A stretch of DNA of 64,000 nucleotides from assembly GCF_019049105.1 (NCBI RefSeq), contig NZ_JAHQZR010000001.1, forward strand, positions 186,001 to 250,000, in the 5' to 3' direction. Of this stretch, positions 17,586-27,300 are shown piece after piece. Under the pieces are notes generated by a model. The model ran no database searches. It worked only from the letters and a program-made list of their open reading frames with translations, and was not told the DNA's origin. A program made the position numbers and the translations under genes. Positions within the stretch are counted from its first letter, which is position 1, and every line of letters starts with the position of its first letter. Source of the DNA: Leucobacter chinensis (GTDB taxonomy: Bacteria; Actinomycetota; Actinomycetes; Actinomycetales; Microbacteriaceae).

Positions 17586-18086
17586 ATGACGAACCTTTCG
17601 CCCATGTCGCGACGCCAAGCCATGATGACCCCGGTCATTCCGAAGGGCGAGATTATCTCGACCTACGACACGTACCAGAATGCCCAGCACGCGGTCGATA
17701 CGCTCGCGCGCGCTGATTTTCCGGTCAACCAGGTGGCCATTGTCGGCGATGACATTCGCAGTGTGGAGCGGGTGACCGGCAAGGTGACCTGGGGCAGGGT
17801 CGCGCTTATGGGTGCGCTCTCGGGCATGTACCTCGGCCTCTTTCTCTCGCTCATTCTGCTCATCGTGCAGCCGGGGGCGCAGTTCGCCGGGATCTTCGTT
17901 TCGGCAATTGCGATCGGTGCCGGCTTCGGCATGCTGTTCGGTCTCTTTACCCACGGCATTAACCGCAACCGGCGCGACTTTGCGTCGGTCATGCAGCTCG
18001 TCGCGGGTCGCTACGATCTCGTGACCGAACCAGAGCTCGTGCACCAGGCGAGGCAGACGCTCATTAACGCGGCAAACGCTAAGTAG
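17586..18086 (+). CDS. general stress protein 17M-like membrane protein
   Basis: 166 aa. Residues 22-60 (GEIISTYDTYQNAQHAVDTL) match the YflT/GsmA-type general-stress domain, followed by two glycine-rich membrane segments (ALMGALSGMYLGLFLSLILL and FVSAIAIGAGFGMLFGLF). Role in stress is known only by family association. GAGAAT six bases before the ATG suggests a leaderless message. Confidence 0.8.
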   Translation: MTNLSPMSRRQAMMTPVIPKGEIISTYDTYQNAQHAVDTLARADFPVNQVAIVGDDIRSVERVTGKVTWGRVALMGALSGMYLGLFLSLILLIVQPGAQFAGIFVSAIAIGAGFGMLFGLFTHGINRNRRDFASVMQLVAGRYDLVTEPELVHQARQTLINAANAK

Positions 18087-18094
18087 TCAGCAAA

Positions 18095-18129
18095 AAGCGC
18101 GCAGCGCCCTTGCCGGGCACTGCGCGCTT
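18095..18129. terminator. bidirectional terminator, stress protein/M24 peptidase
   Basis: Arms AAGCGCGCAG (18095-18104) and CTGCGCGCTT (18120-18129) pair perfectly and an inner GCCC/GGGC pair extends the stem. It is flanked by A and T residues and sits between convergent genes. Confidence 0.88.
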
Positions 18130-18145
18130 CCAAGGTTCGGGGTGC

Positions 18146-19528
18146 TTAGCGGTTGAGCCGCTGCACCCACGCCTCGACGTCGTCAGCGGTGCGGGGAATA
18201 TGCGCCGAGAGGCTCTCGTGCCCCGTCTCGGTCACGACGATGTCGTCTTCGATGCGCACGCCGATGCCGCGAAACTCTTCGGGAACGGTGAGGTCTTCGG
18301 GCTGGAAGTACAGGCCGGGCTCGATCGTGAAGACCATGCCTGGCTCAAGTACGCCATCCATATACAGTTCGCGCTTCGCCTGTGCGCAGTCGTGCACGTC
18401 GAGCCCCAGGTGGTGGCTCGTGCCGTGCACCATGTAGCGGCGGTGGTACGGGGTCTCGTCGCCCTCTTCCTTCTCGGGTAAGAAGCCCCACTCGCGGGTC
18501 TTGCGCTCGATGACCGCCATTGCGGTGTCGTGTACCTCGTGGAAGGTGATGCCGGGGCGCACAATCGCGTGCGCAGCATCGGCGGCCTCGAGCACGGCCT
18601 CGTAGACCTTGCGCTGTACCGGGCTGAAGGTGCCTGAGATTGGCAGTGTACGCGTGATGTCTGCGGTGTACAGACTGTCGAGCTCGATGCCGGCGTCAAG
18701 CAGCAGCAGGTCGCCCTCGAGCACCGCTCCATTGTTCTTTTCCCAGTGCAGCGTGCAGGCGTGAGGGCCAGAGGCGGCGATGGTCTCGTAACCGACACCG
18801 TTGCCGTCGAGGCGAGCCTGCATGCCGAAGGCGCCCTCGACGACGCGTTCGCCACGGGGGTGCTGCGTGGCGCGGGGGAACGCCTCGATGACGGCGTTGA
18901 AGCCCTGCTCGGTCGCCATGACCGCCTCGCGCATCTGCTCAATCTCGTACTCGTCTTTCACGAGTCGCAGCTCAGAAACGGCACGGGAAAGCTCGGCGTT
19001 TGCGAGCGTGACGTCACCCGGTTCTGAAGCGAACTCTGCGAGCGAGCGGGTCTTCAGGCCGAGATCGCCGGCAACCTGTGCGAGACTCGGGCGCTTGCCG
19101 GTCCAGAACTCGCCGACGGTGGGGTTCGCGAAGAACTCATCGGTGTCTTTGCCAGCGCTCTCTGGAAAGAAGAGGGTTGCGTCGTGGCCCGACGCGTTCG
19201 GCTCGAGCACGAGAATCGAACCGGGAAGGGCGTCTGCGCCCCAACCGGTCAGGTGGCTGAACGCCGAGTGAGCACGAAAGATGTAAAAGGTATCGTTCGA
19301 GCGCTGCTTCGCGAGGCCAGCCTCGATGACGAGACGTTTGCCCAAGAACTGCTCGCTGAGGGCGCTGCGGCGCTGTGCTGCGTAGGGTGCCGCTGGCCTT
19401 GCCTCGGGAACCTCACGCGCATCATCGGCCCACTGTGAGCGAATGTACGTGGTGAAACGCTCGGTCGTCGGGGTGGTTGAACGGTTTTCGTTACTGATCT
19501 CTGCTGAGTGCGTGGTGGTTTTCGACAT
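18146..19528 (-). CDS. pepP: aminopeptidase P family (M24B) metallopeptidase
   Basis: 460 aa Xaa-Pro aminopeptidase with an N-terminal AMP_N domain (residues 45-190, SALSEQFLGKRLVIEAGL) and a C-terminal pita-bread domain. Metal ligands are visible in LLLDAGIELDSLYTADITRT (two Asp), HGTSHHLGLDVHD (His), FTIEPGLYF (Glu) and GIGVRIEDDIVVT (Glu). Cleaves N-terminal residues ahead of proline. GATAAT (19535-19540, minus strand) six bases upstream of the ATG indicates a leaderless start. Cytoplasmic. Confidence 0.93.
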   Translation of the reverse strand: MSKTTTHSAEISNENRSTTPTTERFTTYIRSQWADDAREVPEARPAAPYAAQRRSALSEQFLGKRLVIEAGLAKQRSNDTFYIFRAHSAFSHLTGWGADALPGSILVLEPNASGHDATLFFPESAGKDTDEFFANPTVGEFWTGKRPSLAQVAGDLGLKTRSLAEFASEPGDVTLANAELSRAVSELRLVKDEYEIEQMREAVMATEQGFNAVIEAFPRATQHPRGERVVEGAFGMQARLDGNGVGYETIAASGPHACTLHWEKNNGAVLEGDLLLLDAGIELDSLYTADITRTLPISGTFSPVQRKVYEAVLEAADAAHAIVRPGITFHEVHDTAMAVIERKTREWGFLPEKEEGDETPYHRRYMVHGTSHHLGLDVHDCAQAKRELYMDGVLEPGMVFTIEPGLYFQPEDLTVPEEFRGIGVRIEDDIVVTETGHESLSAHIPRTADDVEAWVQRLNR

Positions 19529-19534
19529 GACTCG

Positions 19535-19540
19535 ATTATC
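19535..19540 (-). promoter_or_regulatory. -10 box of the M24 peptidase gene
   Basis: GATAAT on the minus strand, exactly 6 nt before the ATG at 19528, placing the predicted transcription start at the start codon. Confidence 0.5.
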
Positions 19541-19595
19541 TCACCGCAATCAGAGAAAGGGCGGAGTACCCCTGAACCTGTGCCATGATGGAGCA

Positions 19596-20447
19596 ATGCG
19601 TTACGATCTGCACACACATTCAACCTGTTCAGACGGAACGACAACGCCCACCGAACTCGCCGAAGAGGCGCACGCGATTGGGCTCGCAGGTTTCTCACTC
19701 ACCGACCACGACACGACCGAGGGGTGGATCGAAGCGCGCGAGGCAGCCCGAGCGCGAGGGCTTGATTTCTTGCCGGGCATGGAGCTCACGACGACTCACG
19801 GTTGGCGTTCGGCTCACCTGCTCGCGTACGGTTTTGACGTCGCCAATGCTGAGCTGCAGGGCCGGCTTGAGATGCTGCGTGAAGCACGGAGAGAGCGCGC
19901 CCACGAGATGGTGCGGCGGCTGCGAGCCGACTTTGATGCCGACTGGGACGCGCTACTCGACGGCGACTCGGCCGCTGGAGCTGCCGCCGCGACCGCGAGC
20001 CTCGGCCGCCCACACCTCGCCGACCTGCTGGTTGCTGGTGGGTACTTTCGCGACCGCTCGCACGCCTTCGAGACGGCACTTTCGCCTGGCGGCCCATATT
20101 ACGTTCCGACTGAGACGCTCTCAACGGCAGCGGCGATCGAACTGGTGATCGCAGCCGGGGGAGTCCCGGTGCTCGCGCACCCGGCTGCCCAGCGTATGCG
20201 AAGCCCGTTCGCGGTCGAAGAGCTGGCCCCACTCGCGAGTCTCGGCCTCGCGGGTGTCGAAACAGAACACCCCGAGAACCGGCCCGAGTGGATCGCCCCG
20301 CTTCGTGCCGAGGCAGTTCGTCTCGGGCTCCTGACCACTGGCGCGAGTGACTACCACGGTGCGGGCAAACCGAACCGGCTGGGGCAGTGCACCTCGCCCG
20401 TAGAAACCGTCGAGCGCATTCGCGCCGCGGCGCACACAGAAGGGTAG
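19596..20447 (+). CDS. PHP domain phosphoesterase
   Basis: 283 aa from ATG at 19596 (MRYDLHTHSTCSDGT); the open frame continues upstream to 19443 but would overlap the divergent peptidase. PHP metal motifs: DLHTHSTCSDG (motif I), LTDHDTTEGW (motif II), FLPGMELTT (motif III) and the late SDYHGAGKPNRLG. The group includes nucleoside 3',5'-bisphosphate and trypsin-like RNase AM phosphatases; exact substrate is inference. CATGAT lies 6 nt before the ATG. Confidence 0.88.
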   Translation: MRYDLHTHSTCSDGTTTPTELAEEAHAIGLAGFSLTDHDTTEGWIEAREAARARGLDFLPGMELTTTHGWRSAHLLAYGFDVANAELQGRLEMLREARRERAHEMVRRLRADFDADWDALLDGDSAAGAAAATASLGRPHLADLLVAGGYFRDRSHAFETALSPGGPYYVPTETLSTAAAIELVIAAGGVPVLAHPAAQRMRSPFAVEELAPLASLGLAGVETEHPENRPEWIAPLRAEAVRLGLLTTGASDYHGAGKPNRLGQCTSPVETVERIRAAAHTEG

Positions 20448-20448
20448 A

Positions 20449-20473
20449 GCGGCCACGCTGTAGCAGCGGCCGC
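20449..20473. terminator. terminator hairpin, PHP/DEAD helicase
   Basis: GCGGC (20449-20453) plus CGCTG (20456-20460) pair with CAGCG (20464-20468) and GCCGC (20469-20473), with a 2-nt bulge and a 3-nt loop, between two convergent genes. Confidence 0.55.
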
Positions 20474-20488
20474 CCTACGCCAGAATGC

Positions 20489-21988
20489 TTACTCGCCTAC
20501 CGTGGGAGCCGCTGCTGGCGAAGCAGCGGTTGCCGAAGCCTCGCCGGTAGCGGCTGCACCCTCGGTGGGCTTGCGGCGACGGCGGCGGTTACGCTTGCGT
20601 GGTGCGCGGGGCTCATCGGTGCCATCGGCGTTCGTTGCGGTCTCACCCGAGCCGGCCTTGGCAGCGTCGGGTGAGGCTGAGCCTGCTGCGGCAGCGGATG
20701 AACCCTGGCCCGATCCGCCTGAGCGATTACGGCGACGCTGCGATCCGCCGTCACGGCCGCCCTCGCGACCACCGTCGCGCTTGGGGCGTGGGGCTGGCGG
20801 GGTCTGCTTGAGACGGCCGCGCGATCCCTCGGGAATATTGAGGTCAGTAAAGAGGTGCGGAGACGATGAATAGGTCTCGACCGGCTCAGGCTTGTTGAAA
20901 CTGAGTGCCTTGTCGATGAGCGCCCACTTGTGCAGGTCTTCCCAATCGACGAACGTGACGGCGATACCCGAGCGACCGGCGCGGCCGGTGCGGCCGACGC
21001 GGTGCAGGTACGTCTTCTCGTCGTCGGGAACGGTGTGGTTGATCACGTGCGACACATCATCAACGTCGATGCCACGGGCGGCAACGTCGGTCGCGATGAG
21101 AACGTCTTTCTTGCCGGCCTTGAACTGGGCCATCGAACGCTCTCGCTGGTCCTGGTTCATATCGCCGTGCACGGCCGCGGCCAAGAAGCCGCGATCGGTG
21201 AGCTCTTCGAGGAGCTTTGAGGCTGCGCGCTTGGTGCGCGTAAAGATGACGACCTTTTCGCGGCCCTCAGCCTGCAGGATGCGGCCAATGACCTCGTCTT
21301 TGTCGAGCGAGTGAGCACGGTAGATGATGTGCTCAATGTTGGCCTGTACTGCGCCCTCGTCGGGGTCCTGTGCACGAATGTGAATAGGCTTCGACATGAA
21401 GCGGCGGGCGAGGGTCACGATGGTATCGGGCATCGTCGCCGAGAAGAGCATCGTATGGCGAATCGCCGGGACCTTCGAGAAGAGCTTCTCAATGTCGGCG
21501 AGGAAGCCGAGGTCGAGCATCTTGTCTGCCTCGTCGAGCACCATCTCGGTGACGCCGGAGAGATCGAGCAAGCGCTGCTGGCTGAGGTCGAGCAGACGGC
21601 CGGGGGTGCCGACAACGATCTGTGCGCCGGCCTTCAACTGCTCGATCTGTCCCTCGTACGCTTTGCCGCCGTAAATGGGCACGACGTTGGTCGCACGGTT
21701 TTCGGTTGCGAGAACGAGGTCTTCGAAGACCTGCACCGCGAGCTCACGCGTGGGCACCACGATGAGTGCTTTAACTCCTGGCTCGGGGTCGAGGCCGAGG
21801 CGTTGCACGAGCGGAAGGCCGAACCCGAAGGTCTTGCCGGTGCCGGTCTTGGCCTGGCCGATGATGTCTTGGCCCTGGAGCGCCAGGGGAATGGTCTGTT
21901 CCTGAATCGGGAACGCGTCGATAATGCCTCGGTTTGCAAGGGCGTTCGCGATATCGCCGTCAATACCGAGTTCTACGAAAGTGGTCAC
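20489..21988 (-). CDS. DEAD-box RNA helicase (RhlE-like)
   Basis: 499 aa from a GTG at 21988, preceded by AGGA five bases upstream; ATG at 22000 and at 22039 are in frame but have no better site. Motifs: Q motif FPIQEQTIP, Walker A AKTGTGKT, DEAD box VLDEADKMLDLGF, SAT, and HRVGRTGRAGR. The last 100 residues are a low-complexity Arg/Gly/Ala/Ser tail (KRNRRRRRKPTEG), typical of RNA-binding tails. ATP-dependent RNA unwinding. Corresponds in position to M. tuberculosis Rv3211 (rhlE). Confidence 0.92.
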   Translation of the reverse strand: MTTFVELGIDGDIANALANRGIIDAFPIQEQTIPLALQGQDIIGQAKTGTGKTFGFGLPLVQRLGLDPEPGVKALIVVPTRELAVQVFEDLVLATENRATNVVPIYGGKAYEGQIEQLKAGAQIVVGTPGRLLDLSQQRLLDLSGVTEMVLDEADKMLDLGFLADIEKLFSKVPAIRHTMLFSATMPDTIVTLARRFMSKPIHIRAQDPDEGAVQANIEHIIYRAHSLDKDEVIGRILQAEGREKVVIFTRTKRAASKLLEELTDRGFLAAAVHGDMNQDQRERSMAQFKAGKKDVLIATDVAARGIDVDDVSHVINHTVPDDEKTYLHRVGRTGRAGRSGIAVTFVDWEDLHKWALIDKALSFNKPEPVETYSSSPHLFTDLNIPEGSRGRLKQTPPAPRPKRDGGREGGRDGGSQRRRNRSGGSGQGSSAAAAGSASPDAAKAGSGETATNADGTDEPRAPRKRNRRRRRKPTEGAAATGEASATAASPAAAPTVGE

Positions 21989-22095
21989 AGGTTTCCTCAT
22001 CTGTGTGGTGTTGTGGGCACGCACGGTGCCAAGTTGCAACGATGGTATAAGGCCTCAAAGGCGTGCAACATTCCAATAGTACCTGTATTCGTGGG

Positions 22096-22101
22096 TAAAC
22101 T
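22096..22101 (+). promoter_or_regulatory. -10 box of the ferritin-like gene
   Basis: TAAACT with a 6-nt gap to GTG 22108; the geometry predicts a leaderless transcript. Confidence 0.55.
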
Positions 22102-22107
22102 GGCTGA

Positions 22108-22827
22108 GTGATGGATTGGTTCAAGCGATTTCGCAAGCAAGCCGGGCCCGCGAGAAAACTCAAAACTCGCAGCGCTGCCGGGGGAACACTGCACGTCGAA
22201 CTCGCCGAGTTCGCGCCCGCTGTCGTCCCGTTTCTCGGCCTTGTGTCGTACCTCAAGCTTGAGCTGTACACGCAATCTTCACGTGCGGTTGTTGCGGCCC
22301 CGTCGCTCGAGGCGAAGTCGGTTCTCGCCGAGGTAGCCGCCGAGGCACTCTCGAAACAGCAGCGCTTCACCGAGCAACTGCGCAAGCGCGGCGAAGATCC
22401 GCACGAAGCAATGGAACCTTTCGCGGGGCTCATCGACCGCTACCTCGAGCGCATTGCCGCTGACGATTGGCACGAGCACGTGCTCTCGGTGTACCTCGTA
22501 TCTGGCCTCTTCGACGGCTTCTTTGCGAGCCTGGCCGGCGGTATCAAAGACGGCTTCACCGCCGAGGCCATCGAGATTCTTGCCGACAACACGGGCCGCG
22601 ACCGTCTGCGCGAGCTACTCGCCGAGCAGATCGAAGAGATCCCGGGGCTCTCTGACCGCCTCGCGCTCTGGGGCAGGCGGCTCGTAGGCGACACGCTGCT
22701 CGTCGCACGCGGGGTGCTGGCGCTGAGCGAGCACCGTACGTTTAACGCTAATGAGATGGAGCCCGTGTTTACCGAGCTCATCGCCGACCACATTCGGCGA
22801 ATGGACGGGCTAGGGCTCACCGCTTAG
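22108..22827 (+). CDS. ferritin-like fold protein (Rv3210c family)
   Basis: 239 aa, almost entirely helical. Carboxylates and histidines in ELYTQSSR, EAKSVLAEVAAEALSKQQRF and DDWHEHVLSVYLVSGLFDGF are spaced as in a di-iron four-helix bundle, consistent with the ferritin-like family annotated for Rv3210c-type proteins. Biological role unknown. GTG at 22108 immediately followed by ATG; either could initiate. Neighbours (rhlE, DUF3107, adnAB) are conserved across Actinobacteria. Confidence 0.78.
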   Translation: MMDWFKRFRKQAGPARKLKTRSAAGGTLHVELAEFAPAVVPFLGLVSYLKLELYTQSSRAVVAAPSLEAKSVLAEVAAEALSKQQRFTEQLRKRGEDPHEAMEPFAGLIDRYLERIAADDWHEHVLSVYLVSGLFDGFFASLAGGIKDGFTAEAIEILADNTGRDRLRELLAEQIEEIPGLSDRLALWGRRLVGDTLLVARGVLALSEHRTFNANEMEPVFTELIADHIRRMDGLGLTA

Positions 22828-22847
22828 GCGGTACTACGACTTCAAAC

Positions 22848-22890
22848 GCCGAAGGGGCCGTACGCACTCTATACGTACGGCCCCTTCGGC
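22848..22890. terminator. bidirectional terminator, ferritin-like/DUF3107
   Basis: Perfect 17-bp inverted repeat, arms 22848-22864 and 22874-22890, 9-nt loop, between convergent stop codons at 22827 and 22910. Confidence 0.88.
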
Positions 22891-22909
22891 GTCTCTGAAG
22901 CGTTCGTGA

Positions 22910-23134
22910 CTAGTTAACGAACCCTACGCGCCCGCTAGCCTTCGCGCCGATCTCGAGGTAAGCAATCGAGTCGGGATTCACGAGAATCTGTGAGCCTTTG
23001 GTGTCGGTGAAAGCTGCGAGAGCACCCTCACCGGCACGGGCCTTTTCGAGTGCTGAGAGAATCTCTTCTGCGCTCGAATCCGTTTCAAACGTGAGCTCAC
23101 GTGGCGACTGGATAATGCCGATGCGAACGTCCAA
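22910..23134 (-). CDS. DUF3107 family protein
   Basis: 74 aa from TTG at 23134, set by GGAGGA five bases upstream; the protein then begins (M)DVRIGIIQSPRELTFETD, exactly the DUF3107 start. A longer frame begins at 23167 but places a good ribosome-binding site inside the gene. Orthologous to M. tuberculosis Rv3208A (TB9.4). Function unknown; small, acidic and cytoplasmic. Confidence 0.9.
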   Translation of the reverse strand: MDVRIGIIQSPRELTFETDSSAEEILSALEKARAGEGALAAFTDTKGSQILVNPDSIAYLEIGAKASGRVGFVN

Positions 23135-23245
23135 GTGTTCCTCCAATGACTGGTTCTTCTGCTTCACCCCAGTCTAAGGTCTGTAACTGTGTCTTCGGTG
23201 GTGACCTTGTGCAAACTCACAGAGCTCAGCCGTAACAATAGATGA

Positions 23246-24355
23246 ATGAGTGTTTGGGCATGGTCTGCAGAAATGGGCGTGGCGATTGGCGTCACCGTGT
23301 TTTTTCTTGCCCTCTTACCGCTGCTCGTCTGGCATTACCGGAGCTACGGCAGGCTGAGCGTCGGGCGAATGCTCGGCGCGGCCGCTATTAGCGTGTATGC
23401 GGCTGCGCTCTTCGCTTATACCCAGTTGCCTCTGCCTCCAGTGCGTTCACTCGACTGGTGCGCGGCTCACGGTGTGCATGAACTACAGTTGAGACCGTTT
23501 GCCTCGATCGAAACGATGGTCATGCGCGCTTCTGAGATCGGCTGGGGCCCCATGTTTGCCTCAACGCTTGGTCTGCAGGTCATCTTTAACGTGGTGCTGT
23601 TTGTACCCTTTGGTGTCATTGTGCGCGGCTATTTCAAACGGGGCTTCTTCGCTACCGTTGCGCTTGGCGCGTTGCTCTCGCTCGCGATTGAAGTCACCCA
23701 GGCCACCGGTATGTGGGGCATGTACCCGTGTGCGTACCGGCTTGGCGATGTCGACGACCTTATGACGAACACCCTGGGGGCGCTTCTCGGGGCGCTCATC
23801 GCACCGCTCGTACTCTTCTGGATGCCCTCTAAAGAGCAGCTGGTTGCAACGAGAAACGAGCCGCGGCCCGTCACCGGCTCACGCAGGGTGCTCGCTCTGT
23901 TTCTCAACTACACCCTCGTTTGGACCCTGAGCGGCGTATTGTCGTGGATCATCGGCATCACCTGGCGCCTGATCGATGGCAAGATTGACCTCGCGGCTTT
24001 CGCATGGGTACAGTTCTGGCTGCACGCGGCGGTTGTCGCGGTGGTACTGCTGATTCCTGCGATGCGCGGGCTTGGCTCGCTTGGCATGTCTATTGTGTGG
24101 ATCGCTCCGCGCTGGTCTGGCCCGGGCAAGAAGCGCCACTCCGGCGCCTGGTGGCAGCGGCTCGCCCGCAGCGCGGTGCTCGCCGTGCCGCTCATCGCGT
24201 CTGAACTGCCCAACTGGCAGTTTGGTGGCGCGGTGTTCACCCTCATTGCAATCGCGACGCTCATCATGGTGCCATTCACGAAGACCCACCGTTCGCTGTC
24301 TGGCGTCCTGACCGGAGCCGAACTTGTTGACACGCGTGTCGGTGGTGCAAGCTAA
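23246..24355 (+). CDS. VanZ family membrane protein
   Basis: 369 aa with about eight membrane segments. The VanZ-like core lies at about residues 100-200: FNVVLFVPFGVIVRGY, LAIEVTQATG and DVDDLMTNTLGALLGALI. The C-terminal half adds further helices and a basic tail. VanZ lowers teicoplanin binding in enterococci, but most homologues are of unknown function. AACAAT six bases before the ATG fits the window's leaderless pattern. Directly upstream of adnA. Confidence 0.82.
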   Translation: MSVWAWSAEMGVAIGVTVFFLALLPLLVWHYRSYGRLSVGRMLGAAAISVYAAALFAYTQLPLPPVRSLDWCAAHGVHELQLRPFASIETMVMRASEIGWGPMFASTLGLQVIFNVVLFVPFGVIVRGYFKRGFFATVALGALLSLAIEVTQATGMWGMYPCAYRLGDVDDLMTNTLGALLGALIAPLVLFWMPSKEQLVATRNEPRPVTGSRRVLALFLNYTLVWTLSGVLSWIIGITWRLIDGKIDLAAFAWVQFWLHAAVVAVVLLIPAMRGLGSLGMSIVWIAPRWSGPGKKRHSGAWWQRLARSAVLAVPLIASELPNWQFGGAVFTLIAIATLIMVPFTKTHRSLSGVLTGAELVDTRVGGAS

Positions 24356-24358
24356 CCT
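24353..24358 (+). promoter_or_regulatory. -10 box of adnA
   Basis: TAACCT with a 6-nt gap to ATG 24365; TTGACA at 24327-24332 is 20 bp upstream, longer than ideal spacing. Predicts a leaderless adnA-adnB message. Confidence 0.45.
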
Positions 24359-24364
24359 ACTGGC

Positions 24365-27300
24365 ATGAGCGCAACCGAACACAGCATCTTGCAGGTGCAG
24401 CACCTTTCAGCGAAGCTGCACGCACGCGTCGTTGGTGCGCCGGGCAGCGGTAAAACGACGGCTCTCGTCGAGCGCGTGGTGTCATGGTTGCACGAGGGGG
24501 CCTTCACCCCCGAAGAGCTTCTCGTGCTCTCGCACCAGCGAGCCGACGCAGCCTCGCTGCGAGATCGTATTGAGGCGAAGCTTGATATTGCGAGCGTTGG
24601 CACGCTCGTACGCACGCCCGCATCGTTAGCGTTTCACCTCTGCAACGAGCAGCAACAACGCTTAGCGCTGCCCGCGTTTCAGCTCATGATGGGGTCGCGG
24701 CAAGACGAGATCTTGCGCGAGGCGGTTGATGCGGTGACAGAGGCTGCGGCCATGAACGATGCCGGCACCGAAGCGCTAGCTGCCGAGTCGAGCGGTATTT
24801 CGTTCGACATGGTGCAGAGCACCGCGATGCGAACCGAGCTTCGTGACCTGTGGCGAGTGCTTGATGACTTCTCAATGAGCGCTACTGAGCTCGAAACCTT
24901 TGCGCTTGGCGTGCTCGCTGAACCAGGGCACGGCGAGTTTGTGCACGAGCTTGCGAGACGGTGGCGCTTTCTCGCTCTCTTACTTGCCCGAGCCGAGCGC
25001 ATCGCCGTGAGCGAGTACCCAGAAGAGCGCTCTGCGAGTGCGATGATGCGAGATGCCGTTGCACTGCTCGGCCAGCAAACGCTCAGCGACACATCACTCT
25101 CCGTGCCCAAGCTGGTGCTCGTTGACGATGCGGCCGACCTCAGCGAGGGCGCTCTCGCGCTGCTCGCGGCCCTCGCGAACTGCGGCACCAGAATCTGGGT
25201 ATTCGGTGACCCCGATACCGCCACTGCGGCGTTTGCTGGTGAGCCGACCAGAGTACTCGCGCACCTGCATCGTGAGCTTGAACGCCGTGGTGCCCATGAG
25301 AGTGCGCTTCGTGGCGAAGAACAGGTACTCATTCTCAGCGAGGTCTTTCGGCACAACGAGCAGCTGCGGGGGTTTGTGCGCGGCATCACCGAGCGCATCG
25401 GCGCAGCGGGCGGTTGGCAGCAGCGTGCTGCGGTGAGTGAGGCTGCCCACGAAAGCAGCGTCGAGTGCGCGACCGCGAGCACGTTCTCTGAACAGGCCGG
25501 GGTTATCGCTTACCGCCTCAGGCATCGGTATCTCGGGCTTGACCCCGCAAAACCGCCGATCGCTTGGCATGACATGGCCGTGATTTGCCGTTCCAGCGAG
25601 CAGGCGAACCAGCTCGCGAGCACCCTTGAATCGTTGCAAGTTCCCACCTCGCTCACTTCCGGTGGCATGGTCATTGGCCATGTGTTGCTCGTGCGTCATA
25701 CGCTTCGGGTGCTGCAAGACGCGCTCGGCTTCGTGCCGTTGGGCGGGGGTGAACTGCAGGGGCTTTTGCTCGGGCCGATCGGGGGCCTCGATCCACTCGC
25801 AATACGACGACTTGATCACGCTGTTCTTCTGGCTGAGCGGCGAGATGCCTTTGTGAGCGAACGGGAGCCTCGAACGCTCGCCGAGGTTTACTCGGCACTT
25901 ATCGAATCGCCTGACGATATTCCCGACCTCGCAGAGGGCCGAGCGCTGAGAAGGCTCTCGAGGGTGATTCGCTCAGCGCGCACTGTTCGTGAGGCGGGGG
26001 GAACGCCTCGTGAGGCGCTCTGGGCGCTGTGGGAATCGACTGGGCTGCAGGCTTCGCTCTCAGCACGGGCGCTCGAGGGCAGCGGCATGGCCTCGGCACA
26101 GGCGCATCACCAGCTCGATGCGATGATGGAGCTCTTTTTTGCTTTTGAACGCCACGAAGAGCTTGCGAGCGATGTGCCTATGAACGAGGTTATTGATGAG
26201 CTGTTGATGAGCGATGTGCCGCAAGACAGCTTGGCGCGGCGCAGTGTTCGTTCGGCGGTGACGGTGACAACGCCGCAGGGTGCCTCGAGCCAGGAGTTCG
26301 AAATCGTCTGTATCGCAGGGCCTCAGGAAGGCATCTGGCCGAATATGCGTTCACGTGACTCGCTCGTTGGGGCACAGGCACTACAGACTCTTCTACGCGG
26401 TGAGGCGCCGCAGCCGTTCAACCGCAGTCACATGCTGCACGAAGAATTGAGACTCTTTGCAAGCGCTTGCTCACGGCCCAGACGCGAGCTTCTCATTATC
26501 GCTCGCGAAGACGACGACGAGTTTCCGAGCCAGTTCTTTCACCTTGGAAGGCCGTACCTGACGAGTGGTTTGCCAGCGGTCACACTCACGCTCAGAGGGT
26601 ACACCGCACACCTGCGGCGCAGTCTCACGGGTGCTCTCGCGCTGGCCGAACACGAGACAGCCGATACGTCAAACGGTGACGCTTCTCACGAATCGAATAG
26701 CGCCGAAGGGCAACAACGCATTGCTCCTGAAACAGCAGCGACCGTGCTCGCCTACCTTGCTCGCGAGGGAGTTCCTGGTGCATCACCTGATGACTGGTAC
26801 GGCATTGCTACACCTTCGACCGAGCGGCCACTCGTTGATCTGAGCGACCCAGAGGCGCATGTATCGGTGAGTCCGTCACGTATCGAGACGGCAGAGACAT
26901 GCCCCCTGAACTGGTTCATTTCGGTGTTTGCGCCAGGGCCGAGTAACACGAGCGCCGAACTCGGCACACTCGTGCACCACGCCTTTGAAACGATGACTGA
27001 AGCGAGCGAACTTGAGCTCCGTCGCATCATCGATGCCGAGTGGAACCACCTAACATTTGATGCCCCGTGGCAAGAAGCGTTGTTTCGTGAGAATGCCTAC
27101 CGAATGGTGACGGGCCTCGTTGACTATCTGCGTGATGCCTCTGCAAAGGGCATGGATCTCGTCGCGAGTGAGGCAGGCTTCTCACTCATGATCGGGCAAG
27201 CGAAACTTGGTGGTCTTGCTGACCGCATTGAACATATTCCCGGAGCCGACGGGCAGAACCTGCCGAGAATCGTTGACCTCAAAACCGGTGCTTCATTTCC

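Noticed and set aside
19443-19595. Upstream start for the PHP protein
   Set aside because: Would overlap the divergent M24 peptidase and its -10 box; the conserved protein start is MRYDLHTHS at 19596.
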